Positions 24,894 to 32,641 of a DNA stretch of 32,641 nt are shown piece after piece. How positions within the stretch are numbered: the first letter of the stretch is position 1; every line of letters starts with the position of its first letter. The position numbers and the translations under genes were made by a program. The DNA is from an uncultured Clostridia bacterium (GTDB lineage Bacteria > Bacillota > Clostridia > Oscillospirales > Acutalibacteraceae). Under the pieces are notes generated by a model. It had not been told where the DNA came from. It did no database searches and worked only from the letters and a program-made list of their open reading frames with translations. The stretch spans positions 1 through 32,641 of the forward strand of contig CAMMAZ010000030.1 in assembly GCA_946493765.1 (NCBI GenBank), given 5' to 3'.

Positions 24894-25403
24894 TTATGCT
24901 GGCGTTTTGCCGCCTTTGAGCCACAGCATCGCCTGTTGCAATGCCGTTTGTTTTTGCTTTGTGTCCGCCGACCGCTTTGGAATGGCGATCATGCGGTTGC
25001 CGTCATAGATCACGGCGAAAAGCCGTTCATTTTCCAGCACGTTTTTCACGCTATTTTTTTCGATATCCCACTCGATTTCCGTTTGTGGTACCCGAACCGT
25101 GATTCTTTGTTCATCGATCAGCAGATCGGTTTGCACACCGGTATACGCGCGGTTCACGGTGTTTTCCTCAATTTTCGGATTGAGTCCCAGCACCAGCACG
25201 ATCAACAGGATCATCACAACGGCGACGACATAGTTGAATCGGTTGGAGGGGTAAAGGAAAATACCGATAATCGAACCGATAAAAATAATGCCGCATGTGA
25301 TCGACTGCAAAATGACCTTCTTTTTATAGCGTTTGAGCATGCCGACCAGATACAGTGCGTCGCGCACCTCTTCTTTTGAAAGTGTGTAGCTGAGTTGTTC
25401 CAC
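24894..25403 (-). CDS. YcxB-like two-helix membrane protein
   Basis: A 169-aa protein; GTG start after AAGGAG. Two membrane helices (about 31-50 and 57-75) are followed by a beta-rich cytoplasmic domain (VNRAYTGVQTDLLIDEQRITVRVPQTEIEWDIEKNSVKNVLENERLFAVIYDGNRMIAIPKRS) ending in a helix. The layout matches the YcxB C-terminal domain family, whose function is unknown. It lies between gyrB (18 nt) and gyrA (36 nt), so it is cotranscribed with gyrase. Confidence 0.8.
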   Translation of the reverse strand: MEQLSYTLSKEEVRDALYLVGMLKRYKKKVILQSITCGIIFIGSIIGIFLYPSNRFNYVVAVVMILLIVLVLGLNPKIEENTVNRAYTGVQTDLLIDEQRITVRVPQTEIEWDIEKNSVKNVLENERLFAVIYDGNRMIAIPKRSADTKQKQTALQQAMLWLKGGKTPA

Positions 25404-25421
25404 AGTTTTTCTCCTTTTTGT

Positions 25422-27383
25422 TTAAATATCAAGATCCTCGGCATACTGCGCGTTGTCTTCGATGAATTTACGCCGCGGTTCCACTTCGTCGCCCATCAAA
25501 ACCGAGAAGACCGCATCGGCTTTTTGCGCGTCGTCCATTGTGACCTTGAGCATGGTCCGAAAATCCGGATCCATGGTGGTTTCCCACAACAGTTCGGCTT
25601 TCATTTCACCAAGACCCTTAAACCGCTGCACGGTGGTGTTGCCGCCGAGCTCTTTGATAAACGCGTCGCGCTGCGCTTCGTCATAGGCATATTTTTTGAT
25701 TTTGCCTTTGCGCACTTCAAACAGCGGCGGCTGCGCCAAATACACATGCCCGGTTTCGATCAGCTGCGGCATGTAGCGGAAGAAAAAGGTTAAAAGCAGC
25801 GTGCGGATATGCGCGCCGTCAACATCGGCATCCGCCATGATAATGACTTTATCATACCGCAGTTTGGTGATATCAAAGGTGTCGCCGATACCGGTACCCA
25901 GCGCAATGACGACCGGGGTCAATTTTTCGTTGCCGTAGACCTTATCGATACGCGCTTTTTCCACGTTGAGCATTTTGCCCCAAAGCGGCAAAATCGCCTG
26001 AAAATTGCTGTCCCGCCCGACTTTTGCGGAACCGCCCGCGGAGTCGCCCTCCACGATATACAATTCGGTTCTCGTGTTGTCTCTGGAAATGCAGTCGGCC
26101 AGTTTGTCCGGCATGCGGGTCCTGCCGATCCCGCTGTTTTTCGCGCGTTCGAGTTCCCGCGCTTTCTGTGCCTTTTCCCGCGCGGTGGAGGCGCTCATGA
26201 CCTTGTTGACGATCGCTTTGGCAATCGACGGGTTGGATTCCAGATAATCGGTGAGATCCTTCGACATTGCGCCGGAAACCAGTGTGCCGATATATGTATT
26301 GCCGAGCTTTGCCTTTGTCTGTCCTTCGAACTGCGCGTCGGTCAGTTTGACGCTGATGACCGCGATCAGACCTTCCTGCACATCGTCGCCTTTGAAATTG
26401 GCATCGTTGTCTTTTAACATCTTAAACTGACGGGCATAGTTGTTGATCACCCTTGTCAGAGAGGTTTTAAAAGCGCTTTCATGGGTACCGCCGTCCACCG
26501 TGTGGATGTTGTTGGCAAAGCTGATGATGTTGGTATCGTAGCCGGTATTGTAAAGCATGGCGATCTCCACGATCGCGTCGCCCTTTTCGCCGCGGATATA
26601 GATCACATCGTCGCTTAACGCTTCCGACCGCTTTTTGGACAGCAGAAATTCACAGTAGCTTTTAATGCCGCCCTCATAATGCAAAACGTCCTGCCGTTCT
26701 TCGATGCTGCCGCTTTGCGCGTCTTTGCGCTGGTCGGTGAGGGTGATTTTAATGCCGGCATTTAAAAACGCCTGTTCCCGCAGTCGGGTCAGCAAAGTAT
26801 CGTAATCATAGCTGGTGGTGTCGGTGAAAATTTCCGGATCAGCTTTGAAGGTGACGATGGTGCCGGTCCTGTCGGTATCGCCGATGACTTTTAGATCCTC
26901 GACCGGAACGCCGCGCTCGAATTTCTGATAATAGCGTTTGCCGTCTTTATCCACTTCCACTTCGAGATAGGTGGACAACGCGTTGACGACCGAGGAACCG
27001 ACCCCGTGCAGACCGCCGGAAACTTTATAGCCGCTGCCGCCGAATTTACCGCCCGCATGCAAAACCGTGAAAACAACGGTCACCGCAGGCAGACCCATTT
27101 TCTTTTGAATATCTACCGGAATGCCGCGCCCGTTGTCCCGCACGCGGATGATGTCGCCCGGCAGGATATCCACTTCGATATGATCGCAGTAGCCCGCGAG
27201 CGCTTCATCGATCGCGTTATCGACAATTTCATAAACCAGATGGTGCAGACCGCGTTCGCCGGTCGATCCGATATACATACCCGGGCGTTTACGCACCGCT
27301 TCGAGTCCTTCCAGCACCTGAATGGACGACGCGTCGTATTCCGCGCCGGACTGCGGCTGCAGGTTGTTTTCATTGTTTTCCAA
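25422..27383 (-). CDS. gyrB: DNA gyrase subunit B
   Basis: A 653-aa protein; TTG start 9 nt after AAAGGA. The GHKL ATPase domain has [24 protein letters not shown] and the lid [15 protein letters not shown]. The TOPRIM metal-binding motifs are EGDSAGG and [11 protein letters not shown], with [17 protein letters not shown] near the end. Length is normal for a Gram-positive GyrB. It supplies ATP hydrolysis to GyrA. The gap to remB (106 nt) may hold its promoter. Confidence 0.98.
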   Translation of the reverse strand: MENNENNLQPQSGAEYDASSIQVLEGLEAVRKRPGMYIGSTGERGLHHLVYEIVDNAIDEALAGYCDHIEVDILPGDIIRVRDNGRGIPVDIQKKMGLPAVTVVFTVLHAGGKFGGSGYKVSGGLHGVGSSVVNALSTYLEVEVDKDGKRYYQKFERGVPVEDLKVIGDTDRTGTIVTFKADPEIFTDTTSYDYDTLLTRLREQAFLNAGIKITLTDQRKDAQSGSIEERQDVLHYEGGIKSYCEFLLSKKRSEALSDDVIYIRGEKGDAIVEIAMLYNTGYDTNIISFANNIHTVDGGTHESAFKTSLTRVINNYARQFKMLKDNDANFKGDDVQEGLIAVISVKLTDAQFEGQTKAKLGNTYIGTLVSGAMSKDLTDYLESNPSIAKAIVNKVMSASTAREKAQKARELERAKNSGIGRTRMPDKLADCISRDNTRTELYIVEGDSAGGSAKVGRDSNFQAILPLWGKMLNVEKARIDKVYGNEKLTPVVIALGTGIGDTFDITKLRYDKVIIMADADVDGAHIRTLLLTFFFRYMPQLIETGHVYLAQPPLFEVRKGKIKKYAYDEAQRDAFIKELGGNTTVQRFKGLGEMKAELLWETTMDPDFRTMLKVTMDDAQKADAVFSVLMGDEVEPRRKFIEDNAQYAEDLDI

Positions 27384-27489
27384 ATTCGATTCATCCTTTC
27401 AAATAACAAAACGACCGCATCTTTTTGCATCGATCGTCCCGCGCGGGTCCGCGCCGGTATTTTTCAGTCCAGTCAAAACGAATCGCCGG

Positions 27490-27753
27490 TTATTGCAGCC
27501 GGTCGATCAGTTTTGAACGTTTTAACAAGGTTGTTGTTGAAATCTGGGACACATAGATTCTGTTTTCGCCGTTTTTTTCGGTTAAAACAAAGGATTTCGG
27601 CAATTCAAAATTGACATAGCGAACGATTTTGTTTTGTTCGGCGCGTCTTAGAAAATCCCTTGTGTGCCGGGAAACGGTGGTGTTATCCAAATCAAAGATA
27701 CCGATAACATCATCGCTTCGCACCGTCGTTTCCGAACCCAGATATAAAAACAT
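27490..27753 (-). CDS. remB: RemB-like protein (DUF370 family)
   Basis: An 87-aa protein: MFLYLGSETTVRSDDVIGIFDL, NTTVSRHTRDFL, and ELPKSFVL with VSQISTTTLLKR at the end. This is the DUF370/RemA-type fold. The gene between recF and gyrB is the position of remB (yaaB) in Bacillus subtilis, where it affects matrix gene expression. The C-terminal TTLLKR matches RemB form. AAGGGG before the ATG overlaps the recF end, so it is coupled to recF. Confidence 0.9.
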   Translation of the reverse strand: MFLYLGSETTVRSDDVIGIFDLDNTTVSRHTRDFLRRAEQNKIVRYVNFELPKSFVLTEKNGENRIYVSQISTTTLLKRSKLIDRLQ

Positions 27754-27766
27754 AAGATTCCCCTTT

Positions 27767-28858
27767 TTATATCGGCGTTAAAACGCCGTTTTCCATTTGA
27801 AAACACCGGCCCGCCTGCAGTGCGTGCACCGCGTTGGGATCACAGCAGGTGATAAAGACCTGCCAGCCGGTGATATGGTTTAAAATAAAGTCCTGCCGTG
27901 TTCTGTCCAGCTCGCTCATCACGTCGTCGAGAATGGCAACCGGCTGTTCGCCGGAATGCTTTTTTAAAATTTCCGCTTCCGCGAGCTTTAAACTTAAAAC
28001 AACGCTGCGGCGCTGTCCCTGCGAGCCGAACGCTTTGACCGGCATCTGATTGATGAAAAATTCCAAATCGTCCCGGTGCGGACCGATGCTGGTGGTCATG
28101 TTTTTGGTATCTTCCGCACGATTTTGCTGCAACAGATGCAAAATCGTTTCCCAGTCGCCGTTTTCGGCGGAACATTTATAGGAAATCGTCAGCGTTTCTT
28201 TGTTATTGGAGATGCCGCCGTAAATCGCGGGCAGATAGGTCTGCAATGCTTCCAGATACTTTCTGCGCTGTGCGATAATATATGCGCCCGCTTTTGCAAT
28301 GCGGTCTTCAAAGCTGTCCAGCATAAAAGACAGCTCGCTGTGAAACAGCACGTCGCGCAAAATTGCATTGCGCTGTGTGACCGCCCGGTTATAAACGGAT
28401 AGCATTTTCGCATATTTCGGGCGAAGCATGGCGATGGCATTATCCAAAAATTTGCGGCGGACGTTCGGACCGTCTTTGATCAAATCCATATCCGCCGGCG
28501 AAAACAGCACCGCGCCGAAATGCTCGCAAAGCGCCGACGGCGCCGGCAGCGGCAGGTCGTTTAGCATGGCGCTGCGCTTTTTATCAATCACGATCCGCGC
28601 CGTTTGATGCCGCTGCTGTGCAAAAAAAGAAAGCGAAAGTTTCGCAACATGCTGTCCCGGCGGGTCGGTCAATGTGGGCAGCTGGCTGTCCTTGGTGCCG
28701 CGAAAGCTTTTTTGCCCCGAAAACAGATAGATCGCTTCGATCAGATTGGTCTTTCCCTGCGCATTATCCCCGAAAATCACATTGATTTCCCGATCGGGCT
28801 GAAATGTGATTTTTTCAAGGTTGCGAAAGTGTTCGACCGTCAAATTTTCAACAAACAT
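27767..28858 (-). CDS. recF: DNA replication and repair protein RecF
   Basis: A 363-aa protein; ATG 28858 chosen because it begins MFVENLTVEHFRNLEKI, the usual RecF N-terminus; the open frame extends upstream without homology. Walker A is GDNAQGKTN; the SMC-like signature is AFGSQGQRRSVVLSLKLAE; Walker B is PVAILDDVMSELD. RecF loads RecA at gaps with RecO and RecR. It lies in the standard dnaA-dnaN-yaaA-recF order. The upstream ribosome binding site is weak (AGAAAG). Confidence 0.97.
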   Translation of the reverse strand: MFVENLTVEHFRNLEKITFQPDREINVIFGDNAQGKTNLIEAIYLFSGQKSFRGTKDSQLPTLTDPPGQHVAKLSLSFFAQQRHQTARIVIDKKRSAMLNDLPLPAPSALCEHFGAVLFSPADMDLIKDGPNVRRKFLDNAIAMLRPKYAKMLSVYNRAVTQRNAILRDVLFHSELSFMLDSFEDRIAKAGAYIIAQRRKYLEALQTYLPAIYGGISNNKETLTISYKCSAENGDWETILHLLQQNRAEDTKNMTTSIGPHRDDLEFFINQMPVKAFGSQGQRRSVVLSLKLAEAEILKKHSGEQPVAILDDVMSELDRTRQDFILNHITGWQVFITCCDPNAVHALQAGRCFQMENGVLTPI

Positions 28859-28881
28859 AAAAAATAACGCTTTCTGCAATT

Positions 28882-29085
28882 TTATGCAACGGTAAACGTT
28901 TTTGCAAACAAGGTCACGGTATCTCCCCGATGCAGCTTTCTGCCGCGCTGCAAGCATCGTTCTCCGTTGACAGATACTTCGCCGTTTTGACAAAGCAGCT
29001 TTGCCTGCCCGCCGCTTTCCACTTCACCGGTCAATTTTAAAAAAGCGTCCAGCTTGATAAAATCGCCGGAAATTGTGATTTCCAT
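28882..29085 (-). CDS. yaaA: S4-domain RNA-binding protein YaaA
   Basis: A 67-aa protein; start at ATG 29085, after AAAGGA. It consists of one S4 domain: IKLDAFLKLTGEVESGGQAKLLCQNGEVSVNGERCLQRGRKLHRGDTV. The yaaA gene between dnaN and recF is conserved in Firmicutes; the protein binds RNA and is linked to ribosome assembly. It is separated from dnaN here by 485 nt of repeats, more than usual. Confidence 0.92.
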   Translation of the reverse strand: MEITISGDFIKLDAFLKLTGEVESGGQAKLLCQNGEVSVNGERCLQRGRKLHRGDTVTLFAKTFTVA

Positions 29086-29137
29086 GGGGTGTGACCATTC
29101 CTTTCCGCATGTGTTTGTTTTATCGTTCCCGCAAGTC

Positions 29138-29345
29138 AAAGCCTTCTCCTTTAAAGGGAATCCTTGTGTTACCGCTGGTTTATGGTGTGCAAAAGCCTTC
29201 TTTGCAGATCGAGAAGGGGGACCGCTAGTGGTGGATGAGGTGGAACGGCTCACAATCAATCTGCGGGAAACAGGAAATCTTGTGCATTGCCACCTCATCA
29301 GTCGGCTATCGCCGACAGCTTCCCGATCTACGGGGAAGCCTGCGA
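29138..29345. repeat. MITE-like inverted-repeat element plus adjoining partial copy
   Basis: AAGCCTTC ... GATCGAGAAGGGGG ... GGATGAGGTGG (29192-29242) and the inverse CCACCTCATCAGTC ... GGAAGCCT (29290-29342) form imperfect ends of about 50 bp around a short centre. A truncated extra copy (AAAGCCTTCTCC ...) lies at 29138-29188. A related end is at 21065-21120. The element carries no ORF, so any movement would need a transposase elsewhere. Confidence 0.65.
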
Positions 29346-29411
29346 AGCAAAGCTGTGAAAAATGCGCCTTTTTCTGTGATCTTAACAAAGTTTAAAACAC
29401 GTCGGATAAGC

Positions 29412-29420
29412 TGTGGAAAA
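29412..29420 (-). promoter_or_regulatory. DnaA-box-like site
   Basis: The minus strand reads TTTTCCACA, which fits TTWTNCACA. Confidence 0.45.
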
Positions 29421-29465
29421 TGAAGAGTATAGCGTGTTTTCTGTCGTGATTTCAAGAAAATTCAG

Positions 29466-29570
29466 AAGTTTTAAGCCATGGCTTAAAACTTGATAGGTTA
29501 CACAATTTTTAATTGTGTAACCTTGGGCGCATGGAATATAGCTGTGCGATAGAAAAAGTAAAATGCGCCC
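29466..29570. repeat. Three consecutive inverted repeats after dnaN
   Basis: First, a perfect 26-bp palindrome centred on CCATGG (29466-29491). Second, AGGTTACACAATT (29495-29507) with AATTGTGTAACCT (29511-29523). Third, GGGCGCAT (29525-29532) with ATGCGCCC (29563-29570), which touches the dnaN stop. They may end dnaN transcription in part, but no clear T-run follows. Confidence 0.8.
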
Positions 29571-30674
29571 TTATTCGGCTTTCAAAATGACCGGAACGAC
29601 CAAAAACAAAAACGAATCTCCCTCCATGGGCAGGATCTTGATCGGTGTTTTTGGGGTGCCGAGTTCAATTTTAACCTGATCGGAATCCACTGCGCGCATC
29701 GCATCAAGAAAATACTTATTATTAAATCCCACTTCGACCCCGCCGCCGGAAATCGAACAATCGACAACATCCGACGCACGCCCGATCGCAGTTGTACAGC
29801 GCAAAAACGCTTTATTTTCTTCAAAAGTGCAGCGCACCGGACTTTTTAACCGATCGGTAATCAAAAGGGAAATACGATCCACCGCATCGATCAGCGCTTT
29901 GGTATCGGCAATCACAGTGACTGCGGCGCCGTCCGGGATAGCGGATTTATAATCCAGAAAATCGCCTTCCAGCAGTCGGGAGATCACAAGGAAATTACCG
30001 ACATCAAAGGAAATATGCCTTGCGGCAACATGGAACTGCACCGTTTTATCGTTTTCACCGATCAGCTTTAATATTTCATTTAACGTTTTTGCAGGGATGA
30101 TAAACCGCATCGATCCGGTGTTGTTGATTTTTTCATTTCGAATGGCAAGCCGGTAACCGTCCACCGCGATCAGACGCAGATTTTCATCTTCGATCTCAAA
30201 TAAAATACCGGTATGCACCGGCCGGGTCTCGGAGGTGGAAACGGCAAAAATCGTTTGTTCAACCATGCTTTTGAGCATTTCACAATCGATTTCAATGCTC
30301 CGGTTATCGGAAATGGCAGGCAATTCCGGATAGTCGTTCGCATCGATCGCCATAATGGAAAATTTCGAATTTCCGGCGGTAATCACTGCCGCCTGTTTTT
30401 CATCCACATTCAATGTGATGCTTTCACTGTCCGCTTTGCGGATCATTTCGCCGAACAGCTTTGCGCTGAGCACAGCGCAGCCTTCCTCTGCGACCGTTGC
30501 ACGAACGGTCGTTTTAATCGCAATTTCCAGATCATAACCGGATAAAATGATTTTATCCCCATCGGTTGCAATGAGAATGCCCTCCAAAGCCGGTAACGCT
30601 GATTTACCGGACACTGCGCGAGAGACGTTCATCACCGCTTCACCGAGCGCCTGCGTGTTGCAAGAAAATTTCAT
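29571..30674 (-). CDS. dnaN: DNA polymerase III beta sliding clamp
   Basis: A 367-aa protein; AAAGGAG before the ATG. It begins MKFSCNTQALGEAVMNVSRAVSG and has three clamp repeats, with PALEGILIATDGDKIILSGYDLE, the SETRPVHTGILFEIED segment, DGYRLAIRNEKI in the middle, and an end of the typical form (ILPMEGDSFLFLVVPV). It is the processivity clamp for replication and the docking site for repair enzymes. Length is normal. It lies next to the origin region, 397 nt after dnaA, so both may share transcripts despite the terminator at 31006. Confidence 0.98.
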   Translation of the reverse strand: MKFSCNTQALGEAVMNVSRAVSGKSALPALEGILIATDGDKIILSGYDLEIAIKTTVRATVAEEGCAVLSAKLFGEMIRKADSESITLNVDEKQAAVITAGNSKFSIMAIDANDYPELPAISDNRSIEIDCEMLKSMVEQTIFAVSTSETRPVHTGILFEIEDENLRLIAVDGYRLAIRNEKINNTGSMRFIIPAKTLNEILKLIGENDKTVQFHVAARHISFDVGNFLVISRLLEGDFLDYKSAIPDGAAVTVIADTKALIDAVDRISLLITDRLKSPVRCTFEENKAFLRCTTAIGRASDVVDCSISGGGVEVGFNNKYFLDAMRAVDSDQVKIELGTPKTPIKILPMEGDSFLFLVVPVILKAE

Positions 30675-31071
30675 TGGATTTTGTCACTCCTTTTTCAATT
30701 TCTGTGTTGTTGAAAAACATCCGTTTTCGGCCGGAAAATGAAAAAAACAAAGCGGCCGGAAAAAAGGAATAAGTATAATTTTCAGTAGGTAACAGTAAAG
30801 CGTGTTAAAATCTTTAAAAACTGGGTCAAACCGGCAAAGATAAAGGTAAAAACACGCAAGGTGATTTGGTTGAAAAAAATTGAAAAAATTGTGGAAAAAA
30901 TTTTTTCATTTCAGATTTTCACAGTGTTGTGAAAATTCGATTGTGGAAAGTTGAAATGGGTGTTCAAAAACACGCCTGTTGTTGAAAACTATGTTGAAAT
31001 GTTTGAAAAATCCGCTTTTCAAAAGGATTTTTTAGGTGTTGAAACTTAAAATTTACAAAATTTGAGAAAAT
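30675..31071. other. Candidate replication origin (dnaA-dnaN intergenic)
   Basis: A 397-bp AT-rich gap. The minus strand has TTTTCCACA (30890-30898), a TTWTNCACA DnaA box, and a near match at 30942-30950. Between them ATTTTCACA (30915-30923) and its exact inverse TGTGAAAAT (30928-30936) lie 4 bp apart. GTTGAAA occurs five times in the same direction (30869, 30950, 30981, 30993, 31038). Runs of A and T around 30873-30906 could melt easily. Firmicutes origins usually have DnaA boxes next to dnaA; I find none of good quality upstream of dnaA in this window. Confidence 0.6.
31006..31033. terminator. dnaA terminator
   Basis: AAAAATCC and GGATTTTTT with an 11-nt loop; T-run on both strands. Confidence 0.6.
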
Positions 31072-32373
31072 TTACGCGTTTTCTAAATTTTTAATGATAT
31101 CGTTGATGGTATCCCGTTCTTTTGGATTTTCCTTGATTTTTTTCGCAATTTTTTTGCAGGAATACAACACCGTCGCATGATCCTTGCCTTCAAATTCCTC
31201 ACCGATGGCTTTATAGGACATGCCGGTGACCTCGCGGATGATATACATCGAAACCTGTCTTGCATAGGAAATGGGGGAATCCTGTTTTTTGCTGAAAATA
31301 TCCTCCTGCGGCACAGAATAGGTTCTGGACACTTCGGTGACGATTTTTTGCACCGTGACGGGTTCGGGCTGGTTGTCGTTGCGGATATCGCGGATGGCGC
31401 CCTGCGCAACGGCGATGGTGATGTTTTCATTCAAACGGGAGAGCGCGAGCAGCTTTTTGACGACGCCTTCGAGCTGCCGGATGTTGCTTTTGACCTGTTC
31501 GGCGATAAAGAAAATAATATCATCGGACAAATCAAAATGCATCAGCTGCGCCTTGCGTTTGATGATACCGACGCGGGTTTCAAATTCCGGCGGCTGAATA
31601 TCGGCGATTAAGCCCTGTTCAAACCGGCTGTTCAAACGCTCGTCCAGCGTTGCAATATCTTTCGGCGGCCGGTCGGAGGTGATGACAATTTGTTTATGCG
31701 CTTCATAAAGGGTGTTGAAGGTATTGAAAAATTCCTCCTGGGTGGAATCTTTACCGGCGATAAACTGGATATCGTCGATCAGCAGGACATCCACCTTGCG
31801 ATATTTATCGCGAAATTGACTGGTTGTTCCATGAGAAAGGGAATAGATGAATTCGTTGGTAAAGGTTTCGCAGCTGACCGATACCAGCACTTTTTCGGGA
31901 TATTTTTCATGGATGCGCGTGTAGATCGCGTTTAAAAGATGGGTTTTTCCAAGTCCGGAATTACCGTGGATGAACAGCGGATTATAGCTTCTGCCGGGAT
32001 TTTCCGCCACATCGTGCGCTGCGGCGTGGGCAAACCGGTTGGAGTTGCCGACAATAAAGGTATCGAAGGTGTAATCATACTGCGCGTTGCCGTTCGCATC
32101 GTAGCGAATGGAGGTAATGGGTGTGTCCTCATCGGTGATGATGCGCACATGCACCGGAAATTGCAGCACGTGCTGGAACGCATCATCCAGAATCGATTTG
32201 TAATTTTCCAAAATCACTTTACGCTGAAAAACCGTTTTGATATATAACGTCGCCTCGCCGCTTTCAAGACCTTTCAGCTGCAGGTCTTTGAACCAGACGT
32301 TGAAAGTGATCTCATTGACCCTTGTTTTGCAATAGGCGCACACCGCAGCCCAGACTTCGGTTAAAGATTCCAT
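31072..32373 (-). CDS. dnaA: Chromosomal replication initiator DnaA
   Basis: A 433-aa protein. Domain I (1-80): WFKDLQLKGLE. The linker is very short. AAA+ domain: Walker A GNSGLGKTHLL, Walker B VLLIDDIQFIAGK, sensor region SDRPPKDIATLDERLNSRFEQGL. Domain IV: the DNA-binding signature EGKDHATVLYSCKKI with SYKAIGEEF. It melts the origin and starts replication. AAAGGA lies before the ATG. It reads toward dnaN and the genes that follow, all co-directional with the fork moving left. Confidence 0.98.
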   Translation of the reverse strand: MESLTEVWAAVCAYCKTRVNEITFNVWFKDLQLKGLESGEATLYIKTVFQRKVILENYKSILDDAFQHVLQFPVHVRIITDEDTPITSIRYDANGNAQYDYTFDTFIVGNSNRFAHAAAHDVAENPGRSYNPLFIHGNSGLGKTHLLNAIYTRIHEKYPEKVLVSVSCETFTNEFIYSLSHGTTSQFRDKYRKVDVLLIDDIQFIAGKDSTQEEFFNTFNTLYEAHKQIVITSDRPPKDIATLDERLNSRFEQGLIADIQPPEFETRVGIIKRKAQLMHFDLSDDIIFFIAEQVKSNIRQLEGVVKKLLALSRLNENITIAVAQGAIRDIRNDNQPEPVTVQKIVTEVSRTYSVPQEDIFSKKQDSPISYARQVSMYIIREVTGMSYKAIGEEFEGKDHATVLYSCKKIAKKIKENPKERDTINDIIKNLENA

Positions 32374-32641
32374 TCTTAAATATCATTCCTTTCCTGCAAA
32401 CCGGAAAATGACGCGCTCTCTTTGTGCGGTACGGCATGCCGGCACTTTACCGACGGCAATACAAAATGCAAGGTTGAACAAAAAGTTTCAGCCTTTTCCC
32501 TTTTCGCAGATTTTTTTATCTTCAAAATAAACAATTTTTAACCCTTTTTTCGCCAGCGGTTAAAAATAAGATTAGCTAATTGATTATAGCATAATCCGCC
32601 TTTTTTTTCAAGCCATTTTCTCATTATATATATAAAATTTA
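32374..32641 (-). promoter_or_regulatory. dnaA promoter and long leader
   Basis: On the minus strand TTGAAA (32606-32611), 17 nt, TATAAT (32583-32588) with an extended TGC; predicted leader of about 200 nt. The leader includes a CGGCATGCCG palindrome. No TTATCCACA-type box is seen. Confidence 0.7.

Larger units (their letters stand above)
29086..29570. other. Long yaaA-dnaN intergenic region
   Basis: Holds, from left to right, an inverted-repeat element (29138-29345), one DnaA-box-like site (29412-29420) and three consecutive inverted repeats (29466-29570). No gene is supported. Confidence 0.6.

Overview
The window joins two different kinds of DNA. From about 9.24 kb to the end it is a core bacterial chromosome beside the replication origin. 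Reading away from the origin on the minus strand, the order is dnaA, dnaN, yaaA (S4 protein), recF, remB, gyrB, a YcxB-like gene and gyrA. The gene order, AGGAGG-type ribosome binding sites, a dockerin-bearing cell-wall hydrolase and small inverted-repeat elements with an AAGCCTTC end point to a Clostridia member of the Ruminococcaceae/Oscillospiraceae kind. That assignment is inference, not read from a marker gene.

Positions 1-9229 start with the 3' end of tRNA-Glu(TTC), followed by an AT-rich integrated element of about 9.2 kb. The tRNA end (CGGGTCACCAAA, 46-57) is repeated exactly at 9218-9229, inside the last codons of a 501-aa large serine recombinase. The element carries, in order: a divergent XRE-type regulator; a compact reverse-transcriptase cassette (47-aa ORF, folded intergenic RNA, group II-like RT without endonuclease or visible intron, 77-aa ORF, terminator); a small orphan gene; a second XRE regulator divergent from a three-gene operon (mini-XRE, double-PspC zinc-ribbon membrane protein, 471-aa membrane-anchored zinc-ribbon protein); and a recombination operon (small resolvase, one-TM protein, large serine recombinase). 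No conjugation genes are visible.

Positions 9.3-16.6 kb hold queH, a minus-strand operon of rlmB, a 922-aa membrane protein that looks like a catalytically dead P-type ATPase and a degenerate LytR-CpsA-Psr protein, then guaB. From 16.6 to 18.8 kb an AT-richer type II restriction-modification module sits between guaB and the next gene: endonuclease, controller protein and D12-class adenine methyltransferase, with C-boxes and a consensus promoter in the C-M gap.

Positions 19.0-22.3 kb hold a secreted CHAP-SH3-dockerin protein with a WalR-type site upstream, then a cluster of four XRE-type genes, one broken by a single-base slip. The rest is the origin block. The dnaN-dnaA gap carries DnaA-box-like sites and repeated GTTGAAA motifs, and the yaaA-dnaN gap carries an inverted-repeat element and three consecutive inverted repeats. 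GyrA has Leu at the position equivalent to E. coli Ser83.

The strongest candidates for undescribed biology are the RT cassette, the recombinase whose C-terminus depends on integration state, the PspC/zinc-ribbon operon, and the operon pairing a pseudo-ATPase with a degenerate LCP protein.
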